Of a stretch of 64,000 bases of DNA, positions 6,064-15,671 are shown piece by piece; the stretch's first letter is position 1; each line of letters begins with the position of its first letter. A model generated the notes under the pieces. The model was given only the letters and a program-made list of their open reading frames with translations. It did no database searches and was not told the DNA's origin. Position numbers and translations under genes: made by a program. The stretch is taken from the NCBI RefSeq assembly GCF_013391105.1, contig NZ_CP058335.1, forward strand, positions 2,294,001 to 2,358,000. Reading direction: 5' to 3'. Source of the stretch: Natronomonas salina (lineage in GTDB: Archaea; Halobacteriota; Halobacteria; Halobacteriales; Haloarculaceae).

Positions 6064-8433
6064 GTGTCCTCCGCCGACGAACGGGAGCCGGTTCCCGACG
6101 ACGAGGCCGACTGGCGAGCCATCTTCGGCCACCCGGAGCCGTACGACGACCAGGTCGACGGCATCGAGACGGCCGTCGAGACGGCCCGCGACGGCGGCTT
6201 CCTGGCCCTCGAGGGGGCCTGCGGGACCGGCAAGACGATGCTGGCGCTGACCGCCGGCGCCCACCTCGTCCGCGACCCCGACTCGAAGTACGAGCGCGTC
6301 TTCGTCCTCACGAGCGTCAAACAGCAGCTCCGGCAGTTCGAGGAGGACCTCAGGACCATCAACGCGAACCTCCCGGACGGCTGGAACCCCATCTCCGCGA
6401 TGACGCTCGTCGGGAAGGCCGACGTCTGCCCGTACAACCTCGCGAACGCCGGCGGCATCGACGACTCGAACGTCTACGAGCGCTGCGAGGGGCTCCGCGA
6501 CCGCACCCGGGCGCTGGCCGACGAGACGACCGCCGACTCCCTGGCCGCGAAGGCCCGCAGCCAGCAGGTCGGCCTCGCCGACTCCGGCGGCGGCGCCACG
6601 TACATGGAGGCCGCCGGCGAACCGACCCCCTACCCCCGGGAGACGCCCGAGGAGGGCGACCACGACGTCGAGTACTGCCCGTTCTACGCCCAGTACCTCG
6701 CGGACCTCCCGGAGGAGGGCGACCCCGTCGAGGCCGTCCCCTTCGACCACACCGAACTGGGCCTCATCGAGAGCGAGGACCTCGTCCGGCTGTCGGCCGG
6801 CCACGGCTCCTGTCCCCACTCCGTGATGGGCGCGCTGCTGCCGCACGTCGAGGTCCTCGTCGGGAACTACTACCACGCGTTCGACCCGACCACGGTGGAG
6901 TCGTTCACCGGCGCGCTCGTCGACGACGAGACGTTCCTGATCTGCGACGAGGCGCACATGCTCGAGCCGCGGGTCCGCGACCTCGTCGGCGACGGCGTCT
7001 CCGACCGCGCCCTGCGGGACGCCGAGAACGAGCTCTCCCGGGTCATCCAGCCGCTCGCCGCGATGGAAGAGGCCGGCCAGGGCGCCCGGCATGGCTCCGA
7101 GGCGAAGCAGGACGCCGCCGCCGTCCGCGACGAGCTGAACGAGACCGACGTGACCCTCGGCGAACTGCGCGACACCCGCCGGTTCCTGACCGCGCTGGCC
7201 GACGAACTCGACCGCCGCGTCACCGACCACCTCGACGAGGAGCAACCAGGCTGGCGGCGGAACCTCCCGGACCTCCGCGACGGCGAGATACCCCTGCGGG
7301 ACCCCGAGGAGCCCGGCACCGACGAGCTGACCCGCTGGGCCGAGCGCAACGGCTTCGACGCGAAGGTCTGGACGCGCGCCGAGGCCGTCTGCGCCGTCGC
7401 CGGGCGCGTCCTCGACACCCTCGAGGAGGAGGACAAGCGCCGCGCGGCCCCGCCCGTCGGCCGGACGCTGGGGCTGTGGTACCGCGCCGACCACACCGAC
7501 TTCTTCCGGGAGATCGAGCTCGAGCGGACCTGGGACGACACCCAGCCCGACGAGACCTGGCGGCGCGCCTACGTCGCCCGCTACTCGCTGCACAACTGCC
7601 TGCCGGCGGGCGCCATCGGCGAGCGCCTCGCCGACTTCGGCGGCGGCGTCCTGATGAGCGCGACGCTGGAGCCGCTGGACGTCTTCGCCGAGGTGACCGG
7701 CCTCCGGCACATCGAAGAGGAGGAGGACCGCCCCGTCGTCGAGCGGACCTACGGCCTCGAGTTCCCCGAGGAGAACCGCGCGTCCTTCGCCGTCGCCGCG
7801 CCGAAGTACACCTACTCGAACCGCGGCGACCCCGGCGAGGAGACCGACACCCGCCGCGCCTACGCCCGCGCCATCCGGCAGGTCGCGGCCTCGCCGGGGA
7901 ACGTCCTCGTCGGGATGCCCTCCTACCGCGAGGCCGAGTGGGCCGCCGGGGTCCTCGACGATTGCGAGAAGGAGGTCCTCCTCGACGAGGCCACCGACGA
8001 CGTGGCCACCGAGAGCCTCAAGCGGGAGTTCTTCGACGGCGAGGAGAAGGTCCTCGTGACCAGCCTCCGCGGCACCCTCACCGAGGGCGTCGACTACCGC
8101 GGCGACCGCCTCTCGGCGGCCATCGTCTGCGGCGTCCCCATCATCAACACCGCCAGCCCCCGGACCCGCGCCGTCCGGACCGCCTACGACCGCGCCTTCG
8201 GCGACGGCTTCCGCTACGCCCTCTCGGTACCCGCCGTCCGAAAGGCCCGCCAGGCCGTCGGCCGCGTCATCCGGGGGCCCGACGAGCGCGGCGTCCGGGT
8301 GCTGTGCGACGAACGGTACGCCCGCGAGTCGTGGGACAGCGTGCGCGACCTGCTCGGCGAGGCCGAGCGCGAGGAGTTCCAGCCCGTCAGCGCCGACATG
8401 CTCGACGTCGCGCTGGACCGGTTCTGGGAGTAG
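6064..8433 (+). CDS. XPD/Rad3-family ATP-dependent DNA helicase with Fe-S cysteines
   Basis: A 789-residue superfamily 2 helicase. Walker A is GACGTGKT (about 51-58), the DEAH box is in LICDEAHMLEPR (about 295), and the C-terminal motor contains VTSLRGTLTEGVDYRGDRLSAAIVCGVPI and the arginine-finger motif QAVGRVIRGPDERG. Between motifs I and II four cysteines (VCPYN, ERCEG, EYCPF, GSCPH; about 121, 141, 205, 249) fit the 4Fe-4S cluster of XPD-like 5'-3' helicases. Expected roles are excision repair or replication support. The start is a GTG at 6064; the in-frame sequence upstream lacks helicase character. A second such helicase is at 21702-23471. Confidence 0.88.
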   Translation: MSSADEREPVPDDEADWRAIFGHPEPYDDQVDGIETAVETARDGGFLALEGACGTGKTMLALTAGAHLVRDPDSKYERVFVLTSVKQQLRQFEEDLRTINANLPDGWNPISAMTLVGKADVCPYNLANAGGIDDSNVYERCEGLRDRTRALADETTADSLAAKARSQQVGLADSGGGATYMEAAGEPTPYPRETPEEGDHDVEYCPFYAQYLADLPEEGDPVEAVPFDHTELGLIESEDLVRLSAGHGSCPHSVMGALLPHVEVLVGNYYHAFDPTTVESFTGALVDDETFLICDEAHMLEPRVRDLVGDGVSDRALRDAENELSRVIQPLAAMEEAGQGARHGSEAKQDAAAVRDELNETDVTLGELRDTRRFLTALADELDRRVTDHLDEEQPGWRRNLPDLRDGEIPLRDPEEPGTDELTRWAERNGFDAKVWTRAEAVCAVAGRVLDTLEEEDKRRAAPPVGRTLGLWYRADHTDFFREIELERTWDDTQPDETWRRAYVARYSLHNCLPAGAIGERLADFGGGVLMSATLEPLDVFAEVTGLRHIEEEEDRPVVERTYGLEFPEENRASFAVAAPKYTYSNRGDPGEETDTRRAYARAIRQVAASPGNVLVGMPSYREAEWAAGVLDDCEKEVLLDEATDDVATESLKREFFDGEEKVLVTSLRGTLTEGVDYRGDRLSAAIVCGVPIINTASPRTRAVRTAYDRAFGDGFRYALSVPAVRKARQAVGRVIRGPDERGVRVLCDERYARESWDSVRDLLGEAEREEFQPVSADMLDVALDRFWE

Positions 8434-8457
8434 GTTCGCGTCGCTGTACTCGACGGC

Positions 8458-9510
8458 TCACTCCAGGACCCACGCGTCGTCGGGGTCGAACCCGACGGTC
8501 AGCCGGTCGGTTGCGGGCGGGTCGTCCAGCGCTACCACGACCCGCTGGCTCTCCCACTCGAGGTGCACCCGGGTCGTCTCCCCGAGGAACTCGCTGTGGA
8601 CCACGTCGCCGGTCAGCCGGTTCTCGCCGGCGTCGACCGCGAACGCGCCGGGGCGGACGCAGAAGGTCACCCGGCCGTCCGGCGGGGTCTCCACCCGAGA
8701 CAGTCGGAAATCGCTTCCCCCCACCCGGACCGACAACCCCTTCGTTTCACCTGGAGCCGCTGACCTGTCGGCGTCGACGACCCGACCATCGAAGACGTTG
8801 TTCTCGCCGAGGAACCCGGCGACGAACCGCGTTCGGGGACGGCGGTAGAGCTCCCGCGGGTAGCCGACCTGCTCGACGCGGCCGTCGGAGAGGACGGCCA
8901 CGCGGTCGGAGATGGCCATCGCCTCCGCCTGGTCGTGGGTGACGTAGACGGTCGTGACGCCGAGGTCCCGCTGGATCTCGCGGACGTCGCGGCGGAGGCG
9001 CTCGCGGAGGCGGGCGTCGAGGGCGCTCATCGGCTCGTCGAGCAGCAGGAGGTCGGGGCCGGGCGCCAGCGCCCGCGCGAGGGCGACGCGCTGCTGTTGC
9101 CCGCCGGAGAGCGCGGTCGGGTCGCGGTCCTCGAACCCGCCGAGGCCGACGAGGTCGAGCAGTTCGGCGACGCGGGCCGCGTCGGTGCCGCCGCCCGGCG
9201 GGTCGGCGAAGCGCAGGCCGTAGGCGACGTTCTCGCCGACGGTCATGTGCGGGAACAGCGCGTAGCTCTGGAAGACGATGCCGACGTCGCGGTCCTCCGG
9301 GGGGACGCCGGCGACGTCCGCGCCGCCGAAGCGGACCGTCCCCTCGGTCGGCGCCTCGAAGCCCGCCAGCAGGCGGAGCGTGGTCGTCTTCCCGCACCCC
9401 GAGGGCCCGACGAGCGTGAAGAACTCGCCGTCCTCGACGGTCAGCGAGACGTCCTCGAGAGCCGTCGTGGCGCCGTAGCGCCGCGAGACCCCGTCGAGTT
9501 CGACCTTCAT
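8458..9510 (-). CDS. thiQ: Thiamine ABC transporter ATP-binding protein
   Basis: A 350-residue ABC ATPase: Walker A GPSGCGKTTTLRLL (about 36-49), Q-loop GIVFQSYALFPHMTV, signature LSGGQQQRVALARAL, Walker B LLLLDEP and the H-loop VTHDQAEAMA. A C-terminal TOBE-like domain (about 235-350) is typical of the CUT1/Fe3+/spermidine/thiamine branch. The substrate is inferred from its neighbours: it follows a fused two-domain permease and a thiamine-type binding protein on the same strand, with 43 bp to the permease stop. An iron(III) or spermidine system is the main alternative. Confidence 0.78.
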   Translation of the reverse strand: MKVELDGVSRRYGATTALEDVSLTVEDGEFFTLVGPSGCGKTTTLRLLAGFEAPTEGTVRFGGADVAGVPPEDRDVGIVFQSYALFPHMTVGENVAYGLRFADPPGGGTDAARVAELLDLVGLGGFEDRDPTALSGGQQQRVALARALAPGPDLLLLDEPMSALDARLRERLRRDVREIQRDLGVTTVYVTHDQAEAMAISDRVAVLSDGRVEQVGYPRELYRRPRTRFVAGFLGENNVFDGRVVDADRSAAPGETKGLSVRVGGSDFRLSRVETPPDGRVTFCVRPGAFAVDAGENRLTGDVVHSEFLGETTRVHLEWESQRVVVALDDPPATDRLTVGFDPDDAWVLE

Positions 9511-9553
9511 CGGCCGACCCTCCGTCCCACAACTCTCCCGCTCGTCGGTGCCA

Positions 9554-11245
9554 TCACTCGAAGCCTCCGTAGGAGCCGACGCGCTCGATGATGACGAAGC
9601 TGGCGCCCGTGACGACGAGCAGGACCGACCCCATCGCGGTCGCGGGACCGAGCGTCCGGTCGGAGAGGTACCGCTCGACGGCGATCGGCATCGTGTAGGC
9701 GTCGCTGCCCTCCACGAGGACGACCGTGGCGTTGAACTCGCCGACGCTGATGGCGACGGCGAAGGCGGCGCCCGCTGCGACCGCCGGCGCGATCAGCGGG
9801 AGTTCGACGTCCAGCAGCGCCCGGGTCCGGGAGGCGCCGAGCGCCCGCGCCGACTCGACGAGGCGGCCGTCCATCGACGACAGCGCCGGCGTGACGGTGC
9901 GGACGACGAACGGGTAGGCGCCGACGGCGTGGGCGGCGACGATGGCGACCGCCCCGGTCACCCGCACCTCGTAGCCGAGGACGTCGACGCCGAAGACGAC
10001 CGTCTGGAGCAGCCCGAGCCCGACGACGATACCCGAGACGGCGAACGGCAGCATCGCCAGCGTGCCGACGAGCCGCGCGGACAGGGTGTCCCGAGCGGTC
10101 GCCAGGGCGACGACGACGCCCATCGGCACCGCGAGGGCGAGCGTCCCCACGGCGAACAGCAGGGAATTACGGATGGCGAGGTCGGGCTGGGTGCCGACGG
10201 CGACGTCGCGGCGCGCCAGCAGGAACTCGTACCAGCGGAGGGTGAACTCGCCGCCGGCGTCGGTCACGCTCGCCAGCAGCATCGAGGCGACGGGGCCGAC
10301 GAAGACTACCGCGACGACGAGGGCGTAGCCGGCGATGGCGGTCCGTTCCGGGAGGTCGGCCGCCGCGATTCGCCGGCGCGGGCGCGGCGCGACCTGCCGG
10401 GTGGCGGCCTGCGCCGACTCGTAGTGGAGGTAGGCGTAGGTCAGCCCGAGGGTGACGACCGCCTCGAGGACCGCGAGGGCAGCGGCCTCCTGCAGCCGGA
10501 GGCTCGTGATCCGATCGTAGAGCCACACCTCGACGGTGGCCAGCTGGAGCCCGCCCAGCGCGAGCACGATGGGAAACGACATGAACGTGAAGATGAACAC
10601 GAGCAGCGCGCTCGTGAGGACGGCCGGGGCGAGCTGCGGCAGCACGACGTCCCGGAACGCCCGGGTCGGCGAGGCGCCGAGGCTCCGGGCGGTCTCGACC
10701 ACCCGGGCGTCGACGCCCTCCCAGGCCGAGGCGACCACCCGGACGACGAGGGGGGCGTTGTAGAAGGCGTGGGCCAGCACGACGATCTTCAGGGTGAACA
10801 TCAGCTCCAGGGTCGGCAGGCCGACGGCCGCCAGCGCGCGGTTCAGCGGGCCGTTCGTCCCGAACATCGCAGCGAAGCCGACCGCGACCATGATCGAGGG
10901 GAGGACGAACGGGACGAGCGTCAGCGAACGGATCGTTCGCCGGCCCGGGAACTCGTAGCGCGCGAGGACGTATGCGCCCGGCAGCCCGAGCGCGAGGCTG
11001 GCGAGCGTCGAGAGGACCGCCTGGTAGGCGGTGAACCGGAAGAGCCCCCAGTAGAACGGGTCGGTCGCGACGCCCCGGAGCGCGGCCAGCGACGGACGGC
11101 CGTCGACGACCACCGCCTCGACCAGCACGCTCGCCACCGGGTAGTACAGCAGCACGACGAGCAGCGCCGCCGTCGCCAGCCCGGCGACGACGAACGGCAG
11201 TTCGGCCCGCCGGAGCCGCCCGAGCCGGCGGCGCGGGCGCACCAT
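9554..11245 (-). CDS. thiP: Thiamine ABC transporter permease (fused two-domain)
   Basis: A 563-residue integral membrane protein with about 12 helices built from two tandem BPD_transp_1 modules. Each has an EAA loop that docks on the ATPase: ETARSLGASPTRAFRDVVLPQLAPAVL in the first half and ESARALGASRTRALLDVELPLIAPAVAA in the second. Fused permeases of this kind are found in thiamine (ThiP) and ferric-iron (FbpB) importers. The start is only a few bases after the stop of the binding-protein gene, so the genes are one operon. The basic N-terminus (MVRPRRRLGRLRR) fits the cytoplasmic side. Confidence 0.8.
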   Translation of the reverse strand: MVRPRRRLGRLRRAELPFVVAGLATAALLVVLLYYPVASVLVEAVVVDGRPSLAALRGVATDPFYWGLFRFTAYQAVLSTLASLALGLPGAYVLARYEFPGRRTIRSLTLVPFVLPSIMVAVGFAAMFGTNGPLNRALAAVGLPTLELMFTLKIVVLAHAFYNAPLVVRVVASAWEGVDARVVETARSLGASPTRAFRDVVLPQLAPAVLTSALLVFIFTFMSFPIVLALGGLQLATVEVWLYDRITSLRLQEAAALAVLEAVVTLGLTYAYLHYESAQAATRQVAPRPRRRIAAADLPERTAIAGYALVVAVVFVGPVASMLLASVTDAGGEFTLRWYEFLLARRDVAVGTQPDLAIRNSLLFAVGTLALAVPMGVVVALATARDTLSARLVGTLAMLPFAVSGIVVGLGLLQTVVFGVDVLGYEVRVTGAVAIVAAHAVGAYPFVVRTVTPALSSMDGRLVESARALGASRTRALLDVELPLIAPAVAAGAAFAVAISVGEFNATVVLVEGSDAYTMPIAVERYLSDRTLGPATAMGSVLLVVTGASFVIIERVGSYGGFE

Positions 11246-11248
11246 CCG

Positions 11249-12298
11249 CTACTGGACCACCTGTCGGGCCCAGTCCTCGACCCAGCCGTCGAGGTTGCCG
11301 GCCAGCTCCTCGTAGGTGAAGGTGACCGGCTCCGGCGGCACGTGGGCGTACTGTTCGAACTCGTCGTCGAGTTCCGCGTCGTCGACCGCCGGGAACTGGA
11401 CGTTCCGCATGGCGATCTCGCCCTGGGCCTCGGGCGTCAGCACGAACTCCATGAAGTCGGCGGTCGCCTCGGGGTCGCCGGCGTCGGCGAAGCGGGCCAT
11501 CCCCTCGGGGTTGGCGTACCCCTGGTCGTTCAGGAACCCGACCTGGTGGCGCGTCAGGTCGTCGGTCTCCTGGCTGGCGAACACCTGGTCCGTCGAGTAG
11601 GAGACCACCATCGGGGCCTCCCCGGCGGTGTAGGCGTTGTAGGCGTCGTTCCACGACCCCAGGATCCTGACGTCGTTGTCCTCCAGATCCTGCCAGTAGT
11701 CGAGGTAGCCGTCCGGTCCGAACTCCTTGATCGTCCACAGCAGGAACGCCCGCCCCGGGTCGGAGTTCTGGGCGTTCTGGGCGATGAGGTCCCCGCGGTT
11801 CTCTTCGGCGGTGAGGTCCGCGAACGTCTGCGGTTCGACCTCGCTCTCGTCGTAGACGAGGCTGATGTAGCCGGTGTCGTAGGGGAGGACCCGGCCGTCG
11901 GGGTCGAACCGGAGCTCGTCGAGGATGCGGTCGCTCCCCTCGAGGTCGCCGTCGAGGGTGTCGAACAGCGGGTCGTCGAGCTCGTCGTCCACCCGGATCA
12001 GCTCGTCGACGTTGAGGCCGACGTAGCAGTCCGCCTCGACGTCGGCGCCCTCCCGGGCGCGCTGGATGTACTGGTTGACGCCGCTGTCGGGGACGGTGAA
12101 CTCCACCTCGGCGTCGTGTTCGGACTCGAAGGCGTCCTTCAGCCACGGCCCGGCGGGGTCCGAACCGTCGACCATCGACTCGTAGGTGGCGACCGTCACG
12201 ACCCCGTCGCCGCCGTTCCCTCCACCGGAGTCACCGAGACAGCCCGCCGTCGCCGCGATCGTCGCTCCGGCGCTCGCGAGGAAGGCTCGTCGTCTCAT
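11249..12298 (-). CDS. thiB: Thiamine ABC transporter substrate-binding lipoprotein
   Basis: A 349-residue extracellular binding protein. The N-terminus MRRRAFLASAGATIAATAGC has twin arginines and a lipobox with Cys20, so it should leave by the Tat pathway as a lipid-anchored protein, the usual haloarchaeal arrangement. The mature part fits the TbpA/ThiB family: VATYESMVDG at the first strand, ADCYVGLNVDEL, VLPYDTGYISLVYDE, DPGRAFLLWTIKEFG and NAYTAGEAPMVVSYSTDQVF. I start at ATG 12298 because it gives the Tat signal. A CTTAAGT box about 25 bp upstream drives the thiB-thiP-thiQ operon. No TPP riboswitch is visible upstream. Confidence 0.8.
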   Translation of the reverse strand: MRRRAFLASAGATIAATAGCLGDSGGGNGGDGVVTVATYESMVDGSDPAGPWLKDAFESEHDAEVEFTVPDSGVNQYIQRAREGADVEADCYVGLNVDELIRVDDELDDPLFDTLDGDLEGSDRILDELRFDPDGRVLPYDTGYISLVYDESEVEPQTFADLTAEENRGDLIAQNAQNSDPGRAFLLWTIKEFGPDGYLDYWQDLEDNDVRILGSWNDAYNAYTAGEAPMVVSYSTDQVFASQETDDLTRHQVGFLNDQGYANPEGMARFADAGDPEATADFMEFVLTPEAQGEIAMRNVQFPAVDDAELDDEFEQYAHVPPEPVTFTYEELAGNLDGWVEDWARQVVQ

Positions 12299-12321
12299 TA
12301 CCTGGTGGTACCTCCGCGTGT

Positions 12322-12329
12322 ACTTAAGT
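12322..12329 (-). promoter_or_regulatory. TATA-like box of the thiBPQ operon
   Basis: On the minus strand ACTTAAGT lies about 25-30 bp before the thiB ATG. The 85 bp between thiB and the divergent AI-2E gene hold no recognisable TPP-riboswitch core, so thiamine control, if present, is likely by a protein. Confidence 0.45.
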
Positions 12330-12383
12330 CGCGCGTTCGAGCCGCGGGAAACGGTTTTCCCACCGGGGGGTGAATCGCCGCGC

Positions 12384-13382
12384 GTGTCTTCCCTGCGCCG
12401 CCGCCGGTACGTTCTCGCCGGCCTGCTCGTCGCCGTCGGGCTGCTGGCGGCCGCCATCCTCTGGGAGGTCCTGGAGGTCGTCTTCTTCGCCATCACGGTC
12501 GCCTACGTCCTCTACCCCGTCCGCCAGCGGCTCGTCCACCGCGGCGTCTCCCGGCGGATCGCCAGCGCCCTCGTGACGACGCTGGCGTTCGTCGCCCTGG
12601 TGGCGCTGCTCGCACCGATCGCCTGGACGCTCTTCCGGCGCCGACAGGCGATCATCGACCTGCTGCGGGACCTCCCCGCGACCATCCCGGTCCAGGTGAC
12701 GGGGTTCACCGTGGACGTCGACGTCGCCAGCGCCGTCGACTCGGCGGTGGTGTTCCTGCGCGAGGTCGCCGCCTCGCTGGCGCTGTCCTCGGTGGTCATC
12801 GCCCTCCAGCTGGCGCTGTTCACGTTCCTGCTGTACGGACTGCTGCTGCGGCCCAGCGCGGTGGGGCGGGCCGCCTTCGAGATCACGCCGCCGGAGTACC
12901 ACGACGTCATCCGCGCGCTCCACCGGCGGACCGCCGGCACGCTGTACGCGCTGTACGTCATCCAGGCGGCCACGGCCGTCGTCACCTTCCCCATCGCCCT
13001 CGCCGTCTTCTACGGGCTCGGCTACGCCGACGCGTTCATGCTGGCGGTCATCGCGGCCATCCTCCAGTTCATCCCCATCGTCGGTCCGGGCGCCCTGGCC
13101 GTCGGGATGGCCGGCTACGACCTCGTCGCCGGCGTGCCGGAGCGGGCCGTCGCCGTCGCCATCCTCGGCCCCACCCTCATCGGGCTGCTGCCCGACGTCC
13201 TCGTCCGTCCGCGGCTGGCGACCAGCCGGGCGGACCTCTCGGCGAGCCTCTACTTCGTCGGGTTCGTCGGCGGCGTCCTCACCCTCGGCGTCATCGGCAT
13301 CATCGCCGGACCGCTGGTCGTCGCCCTGCTCGTCGAGGTGGTCGACCTGCTGAGCGACGACCGGCGGCCGATCGAGGCCTGA
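12384..13382 (+). CDS. AI-2E family transporter (PerM-like membrane protein)
   Basis: A 332-residue membrane protein with about eight helices. Family landmarks are the N-terminal helix pair around VLAGLLVAVGLLAAAILWEVLEVVFFAITVAYVLYPV, the helix-rich soluble middle (about 85-150), and the conserved C-terminal stretch AVIAAILQFIPIVGPG followed by GVIGIIAGPLVVALLVE. Members include the disputed autoinducer-2 exporter and Na+/H+ antiporters, so the substrate here is unknown. The start is a GTG at 12384. The gene is divergent from the thi operon and its TGA abuts the htpX stop codon on the other strand. Confidence 0.82.
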   Translation: MSSLRRRRYVLAGLLVAVGLLAAAILWEVLEVVFFAITVAYVLYPVRQRLVHRGVSRRIASALVTTLAFVALVALLAPIAWTLFRRRQAIIDLLRDLPATIPVQVTGFTVDVDVASAVDSAVVFLREVAASLALSSVVIALQLALFTFLLYGLLLRPSAVGRAAFEITPPEYHDVIRALHRRTAGTLYALYVIQAATAVVTFPIALAVFYGLGYADAFMLAVIAAILQFIPIVGPGALAVGMAGYDLVAGVPERAVAVAILGPTLIGLLPDVLVRPRLATSRADLSASLYFVGFVGGVLTLGVIGIIAGPLVVALLVEVVDLLSDDRRPIEA

Positions 13383-14249
13383 TCAGCGCTCCATCTCGCG
13401 TTCGAGCTCCCGGAGCTGCTCGATGCGCTTCTCCGTCGGCGGGTGCGTCGAGGCCAGCTTGCCGATGAATCCCGACCGGATGGGGATGATGAAGAAGGCG
13501 TTCATCTCGGCCTGGTCGCGGAGGTCCTCCTCGGGGACCTGGTCCATGCGGCCCGAGATCTTCATCAGCGCCGACGCCAGCGCCGACGGCTTGCCGGTGA
13601 TGGTCACCGCCCCGCGGTCCGCCGAGTACTCCCGGTACCGCGAGAGCGCCCGGATCAGGAAGAACGAGACGACCCAGACGAGCAGCGAGACGATAATGGC
13701 GACGATGACCGGCGCCTGGTTCCGCCCGCGGCCGCCGAACAGCCAGCCCCACCGGACGATGATGAACGCCAGCGTCGAGAGGAACGACGCGATGGTCATG
13801 ACCGCGACGTCGCGGTTCTTGACGTGGGCGAGTTCGTGGGCCAGCACGCCCTCGAGTTCGTCGTCGTCGAGCGTGTCGAGCAGAGCGGTCGTCACGCAAA
13901 CCGCCGAGTTCGAGGGCGACCGCCCCGTCGCGAAGGCGTTGGGGGTGCGGCTGTTCGCGACGGCCACCGTCGGCTTCGGCAGGTCGGCCTGCTGGGAGAG
14001 CCGGCCGACCTGCGCGTGGAGCCGGGGGTACTCGTCCTCGGAGACCGTCTTCGCACCCATCGACCGGAGCGCGAGCTTGTCGCTGAAGAAGTACTGGAAC
14101 AGCGAGAAGCCGCCCATCAGGACGACCGGGACCAGCAGGTTCCCGAAGTACAGCGTCAGGATGCCGACGAAGACGATGTAGAGAGCGAACAGGAGGAACA
14201 TGGTGAACCCCATCCGGAACCGGAGTCCCCAGTCTGGTTGCCACTGCAT
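13383..14249 (-). CDS. htpX: HtpX-type M48 zinc metalloprotease
   Basis: A 288-residue membrane protease. Two N-terminal helices (residues about 12-52) are followed by the catalytic HELAH motif in LEGVLAHELAHVKNRD (about 138) with the third zinc ligand in SRYREYSADRGA. A further helix pair lies between, around IASFLSTLAFIIV and IVAIIVSLLVWVVSFFLI. The NAFATGRSPSNSAVCVTTALLD stretch upstream of the zinc site is typical of HtpX. The family degrades damaged membrane proteins in the cytoplasmic membrane. A TTTAACC box about 25 bp before the ATG suggests its own promoter. Confidence 0.9.
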   Translation of the reverse strand: MQWQPDWGLRFRMGFTMFLLFALYIVFVGILTLYFGNLLVPVVLMGGFSLFQYFFSDKLALRSMGAKTVSEDEYPRLHAQVGRLSQQADLPKPTVAVANSRTPNAFATGRSPSNSAVCVTTALLDTLDDDELEGVLAHELAHVKNRDVAVMTIASFLSTLAFIIVRWGWLFGGRGRNQAPVIVAIIVSLLVWVVSFFLIRALSRYREYSADRGAVTITGKPSALASALMKISGRMDQVPEEDLRDQAEMNAFFIIPIRSGFIGKLASTHPPTEKRIEQLRELEREMER

Positions 14250-14272
14250 ACGCCGCCGTTCGGTCCGCTCGG

Positions 14273-14279
14273 GTTAAAG
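14273..14279 (-). promoter_or_regulatory. TATA-like box of htpX
   Basis: On the minus strand this reads CTTTAAC, about 25-30 bp before the htpX ATG at 14249, consistent with a leaderless start. Confidence 0.4.
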
Positions 14280-14357
14280 CTTCACGCGCTCGGGTCGCGG
14301 GTCGGCGAATCCTCGCGGGGACACAAAGCACTTACCGGTTTCCTCGAAGGGAAGACC

Positions 14358-15671
14358 ATGCGGGCCCCGACTCCCCACTTCGCCGCGCTGCTCTGCCTGG
14401 TCTGCGTCGGGCTCGCGGTCGGTACCGCGCCGGCCGCGGCCGCCGACGGCGACGTGTCGCTGTATCAGGCCGCCGACGACGTCGACGACGCGGCCGACCT
14501 CGAGGCGGCCGTCGCGGACGGCTCCGCCGCGCCGGCGGAGAAACTCGTCGCCGGCGACGGCCTCGGCGTCGTCGTCGAGTCCGACCGCCTCGCGAGCGAC
14601 CTCGAGAACCGCAGCGGGTCGACGACCGAGCGGTTCTTCGCGGCCCTGGACGGCGAGGCCGACCTCCGGGTCGTCCAGGCCGACCCGGCCTCCGACCGCG
14701 CCGCGAAGCGAACCCGTCTCGGCCCCGAGAACGCGACGGTTCACCGCAACGGGTCGACCGTCTACGTCCTCGCCGACACCGGCGGGCTCACCTTCGAGCG
14801 CGCCGGCGATGACGACGGCGAGCCGGAACCCCTCCGCGACGACGAGCGCTACGCGTTCACCTTCGGCTACGACCTCGACGAGACGGCCGCCGACGGCCCC
14901 GCGGTCGACCTGTACACGACCCCCAGCGAGTTCAACACCGGCTCGACGAACTGGTTCGCGCCGCTGCCGCCCGAGGAGGTGCGGCGCTCGGTGACGGTCA
15001 ACGTCGAGCCCGAGGAGCGCCACGTCGCGCGGATCACCCTCGAGGACGGCCGCGAGGTGACCGACGCGGTCGGGCCGGTGGAGTGGGCCGAGAAGCCGGG
15101 CGTCACGCTCGACCTCCGCGACGTCGAGCCCGGGACCGACTACACCCTCGAGCTGCTCCACGACGGCGAGGTCGTCGACAGCTACGAGGGGACCGTCCGG
15201 GAACCCGAGGCGACGGTGACGAACGTGTCCGTGACCGTGGTGAACAACTGGACGGCCGTCAACGCCACCGCGAACCTCTCGCACGGCGGCGAGGTCCGCG
15301 TCGTCAACGAGGACGGCGACCGCCTCGGCTGGTCGGCCGTGCCGCCGAGCGCCGAGACCCACGTCTCGGTCCGGCTCCGTGGCTCCGCCGAGGAGCTCGT
15401 CGTGAAACCGGCCCGGGAGGTCGGCGCCGACGAGCGGTTCTACGCCGGGTCGTGGACGACCATCGACGCCAGCGACCTCGAGATACGCGACCCGCTGGCG
15501 TCGCCGACACCGACGCCGATGGACACCGCGACCGCCACGCCGACCGGGACGGCGACGGACGCTTCGACGGCCAGCGACGCCAGCCCCGAGGAGGACCAGC
15601 CCGGCTTCGGCGTCGGTCTCGGCGTCGTGGCGCTGCTGGCCACCGCCCTCCTGGCTCGGCGGCGAGCCTAG
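14358..15671 (+). CDS. Secreted PGF-CTERM-anchored surface protein
   Basis: A 437-residue exported protein. The first 29 residues form a Sec-type signal peptide ending near APAAAA. The mature part is acidic and beta-rich with several N-glycosylation sequons (NRS, NAT, NGS, NVS, NWT, NLS). A Thr/Pro/Ser-rich stalk (PTPTPMDTATATPTGTATD) precedes the C-terminal tripartite signal QPGFGVGLGVVALLATALLARRR, the PGF-CTERM signal that archaeosortase A removes when the protein is moved to a lipid anchor. The central domain is not recognised. Its TAG stop shares a CTAG with the gamma-glutamyltransferase stop on the opposite strand. Confidence 0.82.
   Translation: MRAPTPHFAALLCLVCVGLAVGTAPAAAADGDVSLYQAADDVDDAADLEAAVADGSAAPAEKLVAGDGLGVVVESDRLASDLENRSGSTTERFFAALDGEADLRVVQADPASDRAAKRTRLGPENATVHRNGSTVYVLADTGGLTFERAGDDDGEPEPLRDDERYAFTFGYDLDETAADGPAVDLYTTPSEFNTGSTNWFAPLPPEEVRRSVTVNVEPEERHVARITLEDGREVTDAVGPVEWAEKPGVTLDLRDVEPGTDYTLELLHDGEVVDSYEGTVREPEATVTNVSVTVVNNWTAVNATANLSHGGEVRVVNEDGDRLGWSAVPPSAETHVSVRLRGSAEELVVKPAREVGADERFYAGSWTTIDASDLEIRDPLASPTPTPMDTATATPTGTATDASTASDASPEEDQPGFGVGLGVVALLATALLARRRA

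Noticed and set aside
9548-12373. 941-codon plus-strand frame across the thi operon
   Set aside because: It is an antisense shadow typical of GC-rich DNA; the minus-strand frames have clear ABC-transporter motifs.
12299-12383. TPP riboswitch before the thiamine importer
   Set aside because: The region lacks the conserved CTGAGA and other thi-box elements; only a TATA-like box is seen.
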